From: Moraxellaceae bacterium
GTDB lineage: Bacteria; Pseudomonadota; Gammaproteobacteria; Pseudomonadales; Moraxellaceae
Assembly: GCA_030646295.1 (NCBI GenBank)
Contig: JAUSND010000024.1
Span: 124,001 to 188,000 of the forward strand
Direction: 5' to 3'
DNA length: 64,000 nt
Positions 24,941 through 34,144 of the stretch are shown in pieces. Position 1 is the stretch's first letter. Each line of letters opens with the position of its first letter. A program made the translations under genes and the position numbers. The notes under the pieces are model-generated. The model was not told where the DNA came from. It was given only the letters and a program-made list of their open reading frames with translations, and ran no database searches.

Positions 24941-27274
24941 ATGCCCCGTCATCCACGTGCCGCCCTCTGGCTGGCGCTGTTCATTTCCCTGCCATCCGCC
25001 GCTGCCGACAAGGCGGGCAGCATCCGGCTGGGCTGGATGAGCCGGGACCAGATCCAGACCTTGCCCGAAAGCCAGCGGCCTCCGATGGATGCCACCTGCC
25101 CCGGGACATGGATTACGCCGATTGCACCAGGGACTGTCGTGGGGCAGCCCGACCTGAGCGATGTCACCATCCAGGCCGACGACGTGCATTATGACCCGAA
25201 TGACCTGTCCACCCTGCGGGGAAACGTCAGTATCACACAGCCAGGCCGCCGGATTGATGCTGATAATGCCGAACTGACCCAGCAAGAGGGAAAAGGCCGC
25301 TTCAGCGGTAACATCCTGATTGCCGAGCCGGGCCTGATCCTGACGGGTGATCAGGCCGAGTACGATTTTGCAACCGGCCGGACCAGTATCGAGCACACCG
25401 AATTTGTGGCGTCCGCCATTAATGCCCATGGCCGGGCCAACCGTATCGTGCGCGATGCCAACGGCCTCATCACGATTGCCCGCGGCGAATACACCACCTG
25501 CGAGCCCGAAGACCCGGCGTGGCATTTTCTTGCCAGCGATATCCGCCTGGACAACAGCACCGGACGCGGCGAAGTACGTAATGCCACCCTGCATGTGCAG
25601 GACGTCCCCGTGCTGTATGTGCCCTACTTCAACTTCCCGATTGACGACAGGCGCCAGACCGGCCTGCTGACACCCCGCTTTGGCAACACCAACGACGGCG
25701 GCTTCGATTTCGCCCTGCCCATCTATGTCAATCTGGCACCCAACTACGATGCCACCGTGACGCCCCGACTGATCACCCAGCGTGGCACCATGGTGGAAGG
25801 CGAGTTCCGCTACCTGTTGCCCTATGGCGGCTCGGGCAGCCTGCAAGGCGCCCTGCTGCCGTCTGACAAGCTCTACAACGATCAGGATCGCAAGAGTGCG
25901 TCGTGGAAACACAGCGGCAAGCTCAGCGACAGTGTGCGGGTACGCACCGACGTCAACTACGTGTCCGACAGTGCCTACTTTACCGACCTCGGCACCGACC
26001 TTAACCTGAGCAACACCACGCATCAGGAGCGGGTCGGGGAGCTGCTCTGGAACAAGGGTGCCTGGTCCATGCTTGGCCGTGCCCAAAGCTTCCAGACCAT
26101 TGACCCGTCAATCACCGACATCGACAAACCCTATGCGCGCCTGCCGCAGTTGCTGCTCAAGGGGGGCGACCAGGTCAGTGCCGGCTTCGAGCCGCAACTG
26201 AGCACCGAGCTGTCATGGTTCGAACGCACGGTGGATGACGGCAGCGGCCCCGAGATCAATGGCGCGCGCTATCGCCTGGACCCTTCGCTCGCCTACCGCA
26301 TCGAAGAACCATGGGGACATCTGACGCCAAAGATCAAGGCGGGTTCACTGCTGTACCAGCTGGAAGGAAGTGGCGTCACGGGTGACGAGGTGCGCACGGT
26401 AACCGTGCCTGCATTCAGTCTGGATGGCGGTCTCGTGTTCGAGCGCGACCAGCCCGGGTTCATCCAGACCCTTGAGCCCAGGGCCATGTTTCTTTATGCG
26501 CCCTACGAAGACCAGAATGACCTACCGGTCTTTGATACGGCCAACACCACCTTTACTTATGCACAGCTGTTCCGCGAAAGCCGTTTTTCCGGCAGCGACC
26601 GTCTGGATGACGCCAACCAGGTCTCGATGGGCCTGACCTCCCGCCTGATTGATGGCGACTCCGGCAACGAGGTCGTGCGTGCATCGGTCGGGCAGATTCA
26701 CTATTTCGCTGATCGCAAGGTCAACCTCAGCCCGTTGACGCCGATTGCAACCGAAACAACCTCCGGCCTGGCGGCCGAGCTGGCGGCCCCGATTGGTCGT
26801 GGCTGGAGCGGCGCAGCCGACGCCCTGTGGACCTACGACCTTGAGCATGCCAGCCAGTACTCGGTCAACCTGAACTACCTGCCCGAAACACGGGATCGTC
26901 TGGCCAACATCGGCTATCACTACCGTCGCGAAGACCTGGTGCTGGGGCAAAAGCCGGTACGTCAGGGCAATATTTCCTTTGTCCAGCCAGTCGGCGCGAA
27001 CTGGCAGTTACTGGGACTGTGGCAGTATGACTTTCGTAACCAGGAATCCCAGGATGCCCTGCTCGGGGTACAGTACGAAGCCTGCTGCTGGATAGTCAGG
27101 TTTTTTGAACGCCAGTTCCTGACTGACCCGGATGACATCAGCCCGGGGGCGCAACGCCAACGCAATGCATTTTTCTTTGAGGTTGAACTGAAAGGCCTCG
27201 CCGGCTTTGGCAGTGGCATCAGAAGCCTGCTCGGCCAGAATGTTTTCGGTTACAACCAGTTGCTTGATCGCTAA
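24941..27274 (+). CDS. lptD: LPS-assembly outer-membrane protein LptD
   Basis: The 777-residue protein has a signal peptide, an OstA-type jellyroll (DVTIQADDVHYDPND to about residue 200) and a C-terminal beta-barrel of alternating strands, as in the LPS transporter that puts LPS into the outer leaflet with LptE. Four cysteines are visible at about residues 53, 187 and 715-716, matching the two inter-domain disulfides of E. coli LptD. ATG at 24941 leads directly into the signal peptide; the long in-frame extension upstream overlaps amgK and is not used. surA follows by 12 bases, as in E. coli. Confidence 0.96.
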   Translation: MPRHPRAALWLALFISLPSAAADKAGSIRLGWMSRDQIQTLPESQRPPMDATCPGTWITPIAPGTVVGQPDLSDVTIQADDVHYDPNDLSTLRGNVSITQPGRRIDADNAELTQQEGKGRFSGNILIAEPGLILTGDQAEYDFATGRTSIEHTEFVASAINAHGRANRIVRDANGLITIARGEYTTCEPEDPAWHFLASDIRLDNSTGRGEVRNATLHVQDVPVLYVPYFNFPIDDRRQTGLLTPRFGNTNDGGFDFALPIYVNLAPNYDATVTPRLITQRGTMVEGEFRYLLPYGGSGSLQGALLPSDKLYNDQDRKSASWKHSGKLSDSVRVRTDVNYVSDSAYFTDLGTDLNLSNTTHQERVGELLWNKGAWSMLGRAQSFQTIDPSITDIDKPYARLPQLLLKGGDQVSAGFEPQLSTELSWFERTVDDGSGPEINGARYRLDPSLAYRIEEPWGHLTPKIKAGSLLYQLEGSGVTGDEVRTVTVPAFSLDGGLVFERDQPGFIQTLEPRAMFLYAPYEDQNDLPVFDTANTTFTYAQLFRESRFSGSDRLDDANQVSMGLTSRLIDGDSGNEVVRASVGQIHYFADRKVNLSPLTPIATETTSGLAAELAAPIGRGWSGAADALWTYDLEHASQYSVNLNYLPETRDRLANIGYHYRREDLVLGQKPVRQGNISFVQPVGANWQLLGLWQYDFRNQESQDALLGVQYEACCWIVRFFERQFLTDPDDISPGAQRQRNAFFFEVELKGLAGFGSGIRSLLGQNVFGYNQLLDR

Positions 27275-27286
27275 GGACACCCCGTA

Positions 27287-28558
27287 ATGCGCTTTTTCAC
27301 TGTTTTGCTTCTGCTGGCCAGCTCACTGGTCCATGCCGCATTCACTCCTCTGGAGCAGGTGTCCGTTATAGTGGACGACAATGTCATCCTGAAAAGTGAA
27401 GTCGACAAGCGCATTCGTGATGTGGAATTCCAGTTTGCCAAACGCAAGGCTGCCTTGCCCCCCGAAGAAGTCATGCGCAAGCAGGTCATTGACCAGCTCA
27501 TCATGGAAAGCCTGCAGCTGGCGCTGGCCGAACGCGCCGGCATACGTATCGACGATGCGGCACTGACCGCCACCCTGACCAATATTGCCAAGGACTCCGG
27601 GCGCACCCTGCAGCAGTTCCAGCAGCAACTTGATGCCACCCAGGGTTCGAGTTACAGCGAAGTCCGCGAGCAGGTCAAACGTGAAATGATGATCACCCGA
27701 CTGCGTCAGCGTCGCATGCAGGACCGCATCCGCATTTCGGAACAAGATGTGGAAAACTTCCTGAGATCGCCTGCAGGTCAGGCCGAAATTGCCAGCGAAT
27801 ACCGCCTCGGCCACATCCTGGTGGAAATTGCCGAAACCGCTACGCCCAAGGACATCGCGGCAGCCGAGAAACGCATCAACATGGCCCGTGACGAACTGGC
27901 TGCCGGCAAGGACTTCGCACTGGTTGCCGCCACCTATTCCAGTGCCGAAACCGCACTCAAGGGTGGCGATCTTGGCTGGCGGAAAGCCGCACAGTTGCCA
28001 ACGCTGTTTGCCGGCGCCGTGGAAACCATGCAACCCGGTGAAGTCGCCGCGCCGATTCGCACACCGGGCGGATTTCACCTGATCAAGCTACTGGAAAAAC
28101 GGGGCGCCGACATGGTGCGTGTTCCCCAGCGCCAGGCCCGTCACATCCTCATCAAGACGACAGAAATCCTCTCCACTGAGGATGCGCGGCAAAAAATCGA
28201 AGACATCCGTGGCCGCATCAAGGCCGGCAGCAGCTTTGCCGATGAAGCCCGCATCCACTCGGATGACCCCGGCTCTGCACGTCAGGGCGGCGAGCTGGGC
28301 TGGGTGGGTGCAGGCGAAATGGTGCCAGAATTTGACCGCGTCATGCAGTCGATTCCGCTCAACACCGTCTCTGAAATTTTCCAGACCAGCTATGGCTGGC
28401 ACATTCTCGAAGTCACTGGTGAGCGCGAACAGGATGTCAGTGCCCAGGTCCGTGCCAACATTGCAAGACAGGCGCTCTACAGCCGTCAGTACGACGAGGA
28501 GCTGGCCAACTGGCTACGTGAACTGCGGTCCGAGGCCTTTGTGGAAATCCGGAACTGA
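27287..28558 (+). CDS. surA: Periplasmic peptidyl-prolyl isomerase/chaperone SurA
   Basis: The 423-residue protein has a signal peptide, a SurA N-terminal chaperone region (EQVSVIVDDNVILKSEVDKR) and two parvulin domains, around YRLGHILVEI (residue about 170) and RQARHILIKTTEI (about 285). Each ends with a GGDLGW- or GGELGW-type loop, then a C-terminal helix. It escorts outer-membrane proteins to the BAM complex. LptD is one of its clients and lies immediately upstream. A terminator follows. Confidence 0.96.
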   Translation: MRFFTVLLLLASSLVHAAFTPLEQVSVIVDDNVILKSEVDKRIRDVEFQFAKRKAALPPEEVMRKQVIDQLIMESLQLALAERAGIRIDDAALTATLTNIAKDSGRTLQQFQQQLDATQGSSYSEVREQVKREMMITRLRQRRMQDRIRISEQDVENFLRSPAGQAEIASEYRLGHILVEIAETATPKDIAAAEKRINMARDELAAGKDFALVAATYSSAETALKGGDLGWRKAAQLPTLFAGAVETMQPGEVAAPIRTPGGFHLIKLLEKRGADMVRVPQRQARHILIKTTEILSTEDARQKIEDIRGRIKAGSSFADEARIHSDDPGSARQGGELGWVGAGEMVPEFDRVMQSIPLNTVSEIFQTSYGWHILEVTGEREQDVSAQVRANIARQALYSRQYDEELANWLRELRSEAFVEIRN

Positions 28559-28592
28559 TCCTGCCCGTCTCCCGGCCCATCCCTGCCTGAAT

Positions 28593-28616
28593 GAAAGCCC
28601 GGTCCGCCGGGCTTTC
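28593..28616 (+). terminator. Intrinsic terminator after surA
   Basis: Ten-base perfect arms (GAAAGCCCGG and its complement) flank a TCCG loop, followed by TCATTTTG on the plus strand, 35 bases past surA. Confidence 0.75.
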
Positions 28617-28703
28617 TCATTTTGCCGCCAAACTACGTAATCCTTCTTGACCCCGCCGGCCTTCAGGCGACAATGCCGCTTTGATCGCTGCCGATAAAAC
28701 TGC

Positions 28704-29693
28704 ATGCCCCTGCCCCGCATCGCCCTGACGCCCGGAGAGCCCGCCGGCATTGGTCCCGACCTGATCGTGACGCTGGCCCAGACCGCCCGCCCGGCCGAGC
28801 TGATTGCCATTGCCGACCCCGACCTGCTGCTGGCACGTGCCACCCGGCTGGGCCTGCCCCTGCACCTCTACCCGTTTGATGCCGGCACGCCGCGCACGCA
28901 CGCTGCGGGCACACTGGCTATTGTGCCGGTACCACTCGCCGCACCCGTGATCCCCGGACAGCTGGATGTGCGCAATGCCCCGTATGTGCTGGCCACGCTT
29001 CAGGAGGCCGGAGCAGGCTGTCTGGACGCCCGCTTTGATGCCGTGGTCACGGCGCCCGTACAGAAATCCGTCATCAATGACGCCGGCATTGCCTTCAGTG
29101 GTCACACCGAATTTTTTCAGATGCAGGCAGGCGTACCGCGTGTCGTCATGATGCTGGCATGCCCCGGCCTGCGGGTTGCACTGGCCACCACGCATCTGCC
29201 GTTGCGTGCCGTCGCCGATGCCATCACGGTTGCACGCCTGCATGAAGTGCTGAACATCCTGGTCAGCGACCTGCACCACAAGTTCGGCATCGCCCGGCCC
29301 CGGATACTGGTCGCCGGCCTCAACCCGCATGCCGGGGAATCCGGCCACCTGGGCCACGAGGAAATCGACACCATCATCCCGGCCCTGCAAACGTTCCCGG
29401 ATCAGGACTGCGAGCTGATCGGCCCGCTACCGGCCGACACCCTGTTCACCCCGAAATATCTTGATAACGCCGATGCCGTGCTGGCGATGTATCATGATCA
29501 GGGCTTGCCAGTGCTCAAGCACAAAGGGTTCGGCAACGCCGTTAACATCACCCTGGGCCTGCCCTATATCCGCACTTCGGTCGATCACGGCACTGCGCTG
29601 GATCTGGCCGGCACGGGACGCGCCGACAGCGGTAGCCTTGAAGCTGCCCTGCAATGCGCCCTCGACATGATTGCCACCAGGAGATCTGCATGA
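28704..29693 (+). CDS. pdxA: 4-hydroxythreonine-4-phosphate dehydrogenase
   Basis: The 329-residue enzyme makes the 3-amino-2-oxopropyl phosphate precursor of pyridoxal phosphate. It has [15 protein letters not shown] at the start, [10 protein letters not shown] and FSGHTEFF (metal histidine) near residue 130, [12 protein letters not shown] and [14 protein letters not shown] with further metal and substrate residues. A ribosome site is weak, but the start matches the family. The stop overlaps rsmA by four bases, the same gene order as in E. coli. Confidence 0.97.
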   Translation: MPLPRIALTPGEPAGIGPDLIVTLAQTARPAELIAIADPDLLLARATRLGLPLHLYPFDAGTPRTHAAGTLAIVPVPLAAPVIPGQLDVRNAPYVLATLQEAGAGCLDARFDAVVTAPVQKSVINDAGIAFSGHTEFFQMQAGVPRVVMMLACPGLRVALATTHLPLRAVADAITVARLHEVLNILVSDLHHKFGIARPRILVAGLNPHAGESGHLGHEEIDTIIPALQTFPDQDCELIGPLPADTLFTPKYLDNADAVLAMYHDQGLPVLKHKGFGNAVNITLGLPYIRTSVDHGTALDLAGTGRADSGSLEAALQCALDMIATRRSA

Positions 29694-30511
29694 CACGCCG
29701 TGTTGACGGCCATATGGCGCGCAAGCGCTTTGGACAGAACTTCCTGACCGATGAACGCGTGATTGCCGGCATCATCGCTGCCTTTGCGCCTGCCCGTGGC
29801 CAGAATGTCGTGGAAATCGGCCCTGGCCTTGGTGCGCTCACACGCGAGCTGCTGGGACATCTCGGGCGCCTGCATGTGGTCGAGCTTGACCGTGACCTTG
29901 CCGCGGCGCTCCCGCTTCGACTGATGAACGAGGGCGAGCTGGTCGTGCATCAAAGTGATGCCCTCAAGTTCGACTTCCGCACCCTGGCCACCGGCCCGCA
30001 CAGCCTGCGCGTCATCGGCAACCTGCCCTACAACATTTCTACGCCCATCCTCTTTCACCTGCTGACGCAGTCGGATGTCATCGCCGACATGACGTTCATG
30101 CTGCAGAAAGAAGTGGTGGAACGCATGGTGGCCGAGCCCGGTACCGGTGATTACGGCCGCCTGTCTGTCATGCTGCAGTACCGCTGCCAGGTGGAGTGGC
30201 TGCTGCATGTGCCACCGGAGGCATTCAGTCCGCCGCCAAAGGTGGATTCTGCCGTCGTGCGCCTCATTCCTTATGTCACGCCGCGCTATACTTGCAAGGA
30301 CGAGAGCAAGCTCCAGCACCTGCTGACGACGGCATTCAACATGCGCCGCAAGACGCTGCGCAATGCGGTCAAGGGACTGATTCCGGCAGAATGGCTGGAC
30401 GAAGCAGGTATTGATCCCGGACTGCGTCCGGAAGAAGTGACCGTCGCCGATTGGGTGGCACTGGCCAACCGGCTCGCCACCCACGAATCCACTGAAACCA
30501 GCCCATCATGA
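29690..30511 (+). CDS. rsmA: 16S rRNA (adenine1518/1519-N6) dimethyltransferase
   Basis: The 273-residue SAM-dependent enzyme (KsgA) dimethylates two adenosines near the 3' end of 16S rRNA. It shows [16 protein letters not shown], motif [15 protein letters not shown] near residue 42, motif [11 protein letters not shown] near residue 110, and a C-terminal helical domain with [17 protein letters not shown] at 29690 has AGGAGA seven bases upstream and overlaps the pdxA stop. Confidence 0.97.
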   Translation: MTRRVDGHMARKRFGQNFLTDERVIAGIIAAFAPARGQNVVEIGPGLGALTRELLGHLGRLHVVELDRDLAAALPLRLMNEGELVVHQSDALKFDFRTLATGPHSLRVIGNLPYNISTPILFHLLTQSDVIADMTFMLQKEVVERMVAEPGTGDYGRLSVMLQYRCQVEWLLHVPPEAFSPPPKVDSAVVRLIPYVTPRYTCKDESKLQHLLTTAFNMRRKTLRNAVKGLIPAEWLDEAGIDPGLRPEEVTVADWVALANRLATHESTETSPS

Positions 30512-30900
30512 ACAACAACATGGCAGCACACGAACACGACATTCGCGTACAGGTAAAAAGCGAGTATCTGGCAGACCAGAGCAATCCGGCAGAGTCACGC
30601 TACGTCTTTGCCTATCACGTAAAAATCACCAATGAAGGTGAACAGCCCGCACGTCTCCTCACCCGGCACTGGGTCATCATGGACGGCGAGGCCCGCACGC
30701 AGGAAGTGCGTGGCGACGGCGTGGTCGGCGAGCAGCCCAAACTGGCACCGGGTGAAACCTACGAATACACCAGCGGTACCGTGCTGGACACCCCGGTGGG
30801 CAGCATGCAGGGGTCTTACGGCATGATCGACGAGGCGGGCCAGCACTTCGAAGCTCCCATTCCGGCCTTTACCCTCGCCATTCCGCGCGTCCTGCACTGA
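30508..30900 (+). CDS. apaG: ApaG (Co2+/Mg2+ efflux-related) protein
   Basis: The 130-residue protein is the FN3-like ApaG fold: YVFAYHVKITNEGEQPARLL, then RHWVIMDGEAR and the GxGVVGEQPKLAPGETYEYTS core. The family binds metal or phosphate and is linked to Co2+ resistance in Salmonella, but its biochemical role is not settled. The ATG overlaps the rsmA stop by four bases, continuing the pdxA-rsmA-apaG-apaH coupling. Confidence 0.95.
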   Translation: MNNNMAAHEHDIRVQVKSEYLADQSNPAESRYVFAYHVKITNEGEQPARLLTRHWVIMDGEARTQEVRGDGVVGEQPKLAPGETYEYTSGTVLDTPVGSMQGSYGMIDEAGQHFEAPIPAFTLAIPRVLH

Positions 30901-30909
30901 GTCCCGCTT

Positions 30910-31734
30910 ATGGCGCTGTATGCAATTGGCGATGTGCAAGGCTGTCTGGAGGCTCTGGAAGACCTGCTGGAAACGATCGCCTTCAACCCCGCCCGTGACC
31001 GACTCTGGTTTGCCGGTGACCTGGTCGCCCGCGGCCCGGACTCGCTGGGCGTGCTGCGCCTGATCAAGGGACTCGGCAACGCCGCCGACAGCGTGCTGGG
31101 CAATCACGACCTGCACCTGATTGCCGCGCGCCATGGCGGTGCCACACTCAAGAAAAAGGACAAGACGCTCCCGGTTCTTGAGGCACACGACCGCGATGAA
31201 CTGCTCGACTGGTTGCAGCAGCGCCCCATGCTGCTGGAGAGCAGTGAGCATGACTGCGTGCTAACCCATGCCGGCATTCCGCCCGACTGGTCGCTGGAAG
31301 AAACACGCCAATACGCCCGCGAAGTTGAACTGGCCCTGCGCGGCCCCGGCATCACGGACTTCATTGCCGCCATGTACGGCAACGAGCCCGCCCGATGGTC
31401 AAACGACCTCAAGGGCACCACCCGGCTGCGGGTCATCACCAACTATCTGACCCGCATGCGCCTGATCACCCCGGAAGGTCAGCTCGACTTTGCCTTCAAG
31501 GAAGATCTGGAATCTGTGCCCGAGGGATACGCCCCCTGGTTCACGCTCGACAACCCGGCACTGAACGTGGGGCGCATCCTGTTCGGGCACTGGGCGGCAC
31601 TGCAAGGCGCTACTGACCGCCCTCGCTTTATCGGCCTTGATACCGGTTGCGTCTGGGGTGGCCACCTCACTGCCTACCGCGTCGACGACGGCAGTTTTTT
31701 CAGCAGCTCACGCGGTTGCGCCAGCTGCTACTGA
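30910..31734 (+). CDS. apaH: Bis(5'-nucleosyl)-tetraphosphatase (symmetrical)
   Basis: The 274-residue calcineurin-type phosphoesterase cleaves Ap4A to two ADP and can remove Np4 caps from RNA. Metal-binding motifs are in order: AIGDVQGC near residue 5, WFAGDLVARGPDS near residue 35, LGNHDLHLIA near residue 64, and THAGIPPDW near residue 119. The last bases overlap the convergent EamA gene by seven. Confidence 0.96.
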   Translation: MALYAIGDVQGCLEALEDLLETIAFNPARDRLWFAGDLVARGPDSLGVLRLIKGLGNAADSVLGNHDLHLIAARHGGATLKKKDKTLPVLEAHDRDELLDWLQQRPMLLESSEHDCVLTHAGIPPDWSLEETRQYAREVELALRGPGITDFIAAMYGNEPARWSNDLKGTTRLRVITNYLTRMRLITPEGQLDFAFKEDLESVPEGYAPWFTLDNPALNVGRILFGHWAALQGATDRPRFIGLDTGCVWGGHLTAYRVDDGSFFSSSRGCASCY

Positions 31735-32642
31735 GCCATCCGCATCCGACGCGCATCCCGCCAGCCCTGCAGGCTGTACAACCCCAGCCCGAGCACGATC
31801 AGCGCCATGCCGGTCAGGGTTTCCTGACGGAAACGCTCGTGATTGACCAGCACGCCGAGCACCACGGCAATCATCGGCGTCAGCAGCGTGATCAGTGAGA
31901 CCGCGCCCGGTGAGATGTGCCGGATCAGGTGGAAATAGCACATCATCGCAATGATCGAACCAAAGCAGGCGGAGTAGACAATCGCCCCCATGGACACCAT
32001 GCCGGGCCAGTGTGAAGGCATCGACCCGCCTGCCAGCGGCAATACCAGCAGACAACCGAGAGATGACAGTAGCAGCGCGCCTGTCGTCTGCACCAGCGGG
32101 TGCAGGGAAGGGCCAAGACGTTTTGCTCCTACGGTCGCTCCCGCATAGGTCAGTACCCCCGCCAGAATCCAGAGCACCCCCATCAGCTCGGCGCGAACCA
32201 GATGCTCACCATGCAGGAGCATGAAGGCCAGCCCACCCAGGCCCAGCATCATGCCCAGCCACTGCAACGGCCGCACCAGTGTGCCTGGCACCAGAAAACG
32301 CGCGAGCAACGCCACGATGAGTGGCGCCAGACCGAACAGGACGGAAATCAGTCCGGAGCTCACATGCCGGGCCCCCACATAGGTGAACGCCATGGGCAGG
32401 ACCATACCCACCGCCCCCATGCCGTAAAGACGCAGGGCCTGCCGCGTCCATGCCAGCCGCATACCGGCCACCCGCAGCACCGCCACCGCAACCAGTGCTG
32501 CCAGCAGCATGCGCAACGCCAGCGCCCACAGCGCATTCATGTCACGCAGGCTCAGCACTATCGCCAGTGGTGTTGTTGACCAGATCAGCACCAGCGCCAT
32601 ATACGGTCCGGCAATCGCTTGTTGCGGGGGCTCACTTTCCAT
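31728..32642 (-). CDS. EamA/DMT-superfamily transporter
   Basis: The 304-residue protein has ten membrane segments in two five-helix EamA repeats, the second starting near residue 155, with a typical ending YSLQGWRDARR. Members export amino acids, purines, cysteine-pathway intermediates or threonine/homoserine (RhtA); the substrate is not predictable here. ATG at 32642 has AAGGAG nine bases upstream. The gene is preceded by an intrinsic terminator and a 31-codon reading frame on the same strand, which suggests premature-termination control. Confidence 0.85.
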   Translation of the reverse strand: MESEPPQQAIAGPYMALVLIWSTTPLAIVLSLRDMNALWALALRMLLAALVAVAVLRVAGMRLAWTRQALRLYGMGAVGMVLPMAFTYVGARHVSSGLISVLFGLAPLIVALLARFLVPGTLVRPLQWLGMMLGLGGLAFMLLHGEHLVRAELMGVLWILAGVLTYAGATVGAKRLGPSLHPLVQTTGALLLSSLGCLLVLPLAGGSMPSHWPGMVSMGAIVYSACFGSIIAMMCYFHLIRHISPGAVSLITLLTPMIAVVLGVLVNHERFRQETLTGMALIVLGLGLYSLQGWRDARRMRMAQ

Positions 32643-32690
32643 CGAAACACTCCTTCTCGGCAGGGCACAAAAACAGGAAGCACAAAAACA

Positions 32691-32717
32691 AAAAGGCCGC
32701 AGAATCTGCGGCCTTTT
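32691..32717 (-). terminator. Intrinsic terminator upstream of the EamA gene
   Basis: Thirteen-base arms (AAAAGGCCGCAGA and its complement) surround a single unpaired base. On the minus strand the stem is followed by TTTTTGTTTTTG, a strong T-rich tail. It lies 49 bases before the EamA start with no known minus-strand gene upstream. It is therefore either an attenuator of the EamA transcript or the end of a small RNA or ORF. Confidence 0.75.
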
Positions 32718-32737
32718 CGGGAAAAACAGGAATACTG

Positions 32738-32833
32738 TCAGTCCGGCCGCCAGAACACGCGCGCACGAATGGCTACTGCCAGCCAGCGCGAGACAGTAAT
32801 GACGGAGCGGAAAACCAAATTGATCGTTATCAT
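32738..32833 (-). CDS. Candidate 31-residue leader peptide upstream of the EamA transporter
   Basis: An ATG-started frame of 31 codons begins MITINLVFRSV and ends RARVFWRPD. Its TGA lies about 21 bases before the terminator stem. It is rich in Val, Arg and Ile and has two Trp codons, one four codons before the stop. Nothing else on this strand explains the terminator. The ribosome site is weak (GGTCAC only), and I know no family for it. It may be a regulatory leader, a small protein, or chance. Confidence 0.4.
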   Translation of the reverse strand: MITINLVFRSVITVSRWLAVAIRARVFWRPD

Positions 32834-32881
32834 GTGACCGATACTCTGCGAGAGAAGCCAGGCTCGTCAACAGGATTTCCC

Positions 32882-34144
32882 ATGAAAATCTATCTGGTCG
32901 GTGGTGCCGTTCGTGATGCCCTGCTCAACCGTCCCGTCCATGAACAGGACTGGGTGGTGGTTGGTGCACGCCCGGAGGATCTGACATCGCGGGGTTACCG
33001 CGCGGTGGGCAAGGATTTCCCGGTGTTCCTGCATCCGGACACGCAGGAGGAGTACGCACTGGCCCGTACCGAGCGCAAATCCGGTCAGGGCCATACCGGC
33101 TTCATTTGTGATTTCTCGCCAGACATTACCCTGGAAGAAGACCTGATCCGCCGCGACCTCACCGTGAACGCCATGGCACGTGACACCGACGGTGCGATCA
33201 TTGACCCCTACGGTGGCCAGCAGGATCTGCAGGCGTGCCTCCTGCGCCATGTCTCGCCGGCTTTCCGTGAAGACCCCTTGCGTGTTTTTCGCGTCGCCCG
33301 CTTTGCCGCACGCTATGCCCCGCTTGGCTTCCGCATTGCGGACGAGACCATGACGCTGATGCGCGACATGACTGCATCCGGCGAACTGGACAGCCTCACG
33401 CCGGAACGGGTGTGGAAGGAAACCGAACGCGCCCTGGGTGAGGATGCGCCGGATGTGTACATCCAGGTACTGCGTGACTGCGGCGCCCTCGACGTCTGGT
33501 TTCCGGAAATCAGTCGTCTGTTTGGCGTACCACAGCGTCCCGAATATCACCCCGAGGTCGATACCGGCGTACACGCCCTGATGAGCCTGCGGCTCGCCAC
33601 CCGACTCTCCCGCAAAGCCCATGTGCGATTTGCCGCACTGGTGCACGACCTTGGCAAGGCCGATACACCTGCGGCCGAATGGCCCCGTCATGTCGGCCAT
33701 GAGGAGCGCGGCGTCACGCGTGTGCGCGAGCTTGCACAACGCCTGCGTATCCCGAAGGAATTCCAGGCCCTGGGCGAACTGGCCTCACGCTTTCATCTCG
33801 ACATTCATCGTGCGACCGAATTGCGGCCAGGCACGGTGTTGCGCAAGCTCGTGCACATGGATGCCCTGCGCCGCCCCGAGCGTTTTGACGAACTGCTGCT
33901 GGTCTGCGAAGCCGATGCCCGCGGCCGCCTCGGGCTGGAAGAAAAAAACTATTCACCTCCTGCGTACTGGCAAGGGGCACTGGCCGCAGTGAAATCCGTT
34001 TCGGCAGCCACCCTGCAGCAGGACGGACTGGAAGGTGACGCCTTCATCAAGGCACTGGAAGTGGCACGCGAGCAGGCCATCGCGAAATGGCGAGAAACCT
34101 GGACACCACCACATGCACAGGAAAATCCGGGCCATGCCTGCTGA
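32882..34144 (+). CDS. cca: Multifunctional CCA-adding tRNA nucleotidyltransferase
   Basis: The 420-residue enzyme adds or repairs the 3' CCA of tRNA. It has the class II nucleotidyltransferase head (YLVGGAVRDALL, then EQDWVVVGA), RRDLTVNAMA near residue 96, and EDPLRVFRVARFAAR. The C-terminal HD domain (ALVHDLGKADTP near residue 253) gives the phosphatase/phosphodiesterase activities of the gammaproteobacterial form. ATG at 32882 matches the family; the longer frame upstream is noncoding. Confidence 0.96.
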   Translation: MKIYLVGGAVRDALLNRPVHEQDWVVVGARPEDLTSRGYRAVGKDFPVFLHPDTQEEYALARTERKSGQGHTGFICDFSPDITLEEDLIRRDLTVNAMARDTDGAIIDPYGGQQDLQACLLRHVSPAFREDPLRVFRVARFAARYAPLGFRIADETMTLMRDMTASGELDSLTPERVWKETERALGEDAPDVYIQVLRDCGALDVWFPEISRLFGVPQRPEYHPEVDTGVHALMSLRLATRLSRKAHVRFAALVHDLGKADTPAAEWPRHVGHEERGVTRVRELAQRLRIPKEFQALGELASRFHLDIHRATELRPGTVLRKLVHMDALRRPERFDELLLVCEADARGRLGLEEKNYSPPAYWQGALAAVKSVSAATLQQDGLEGDAFIKALEVAREQAIAKWRETWTPPHAQENPGHAC

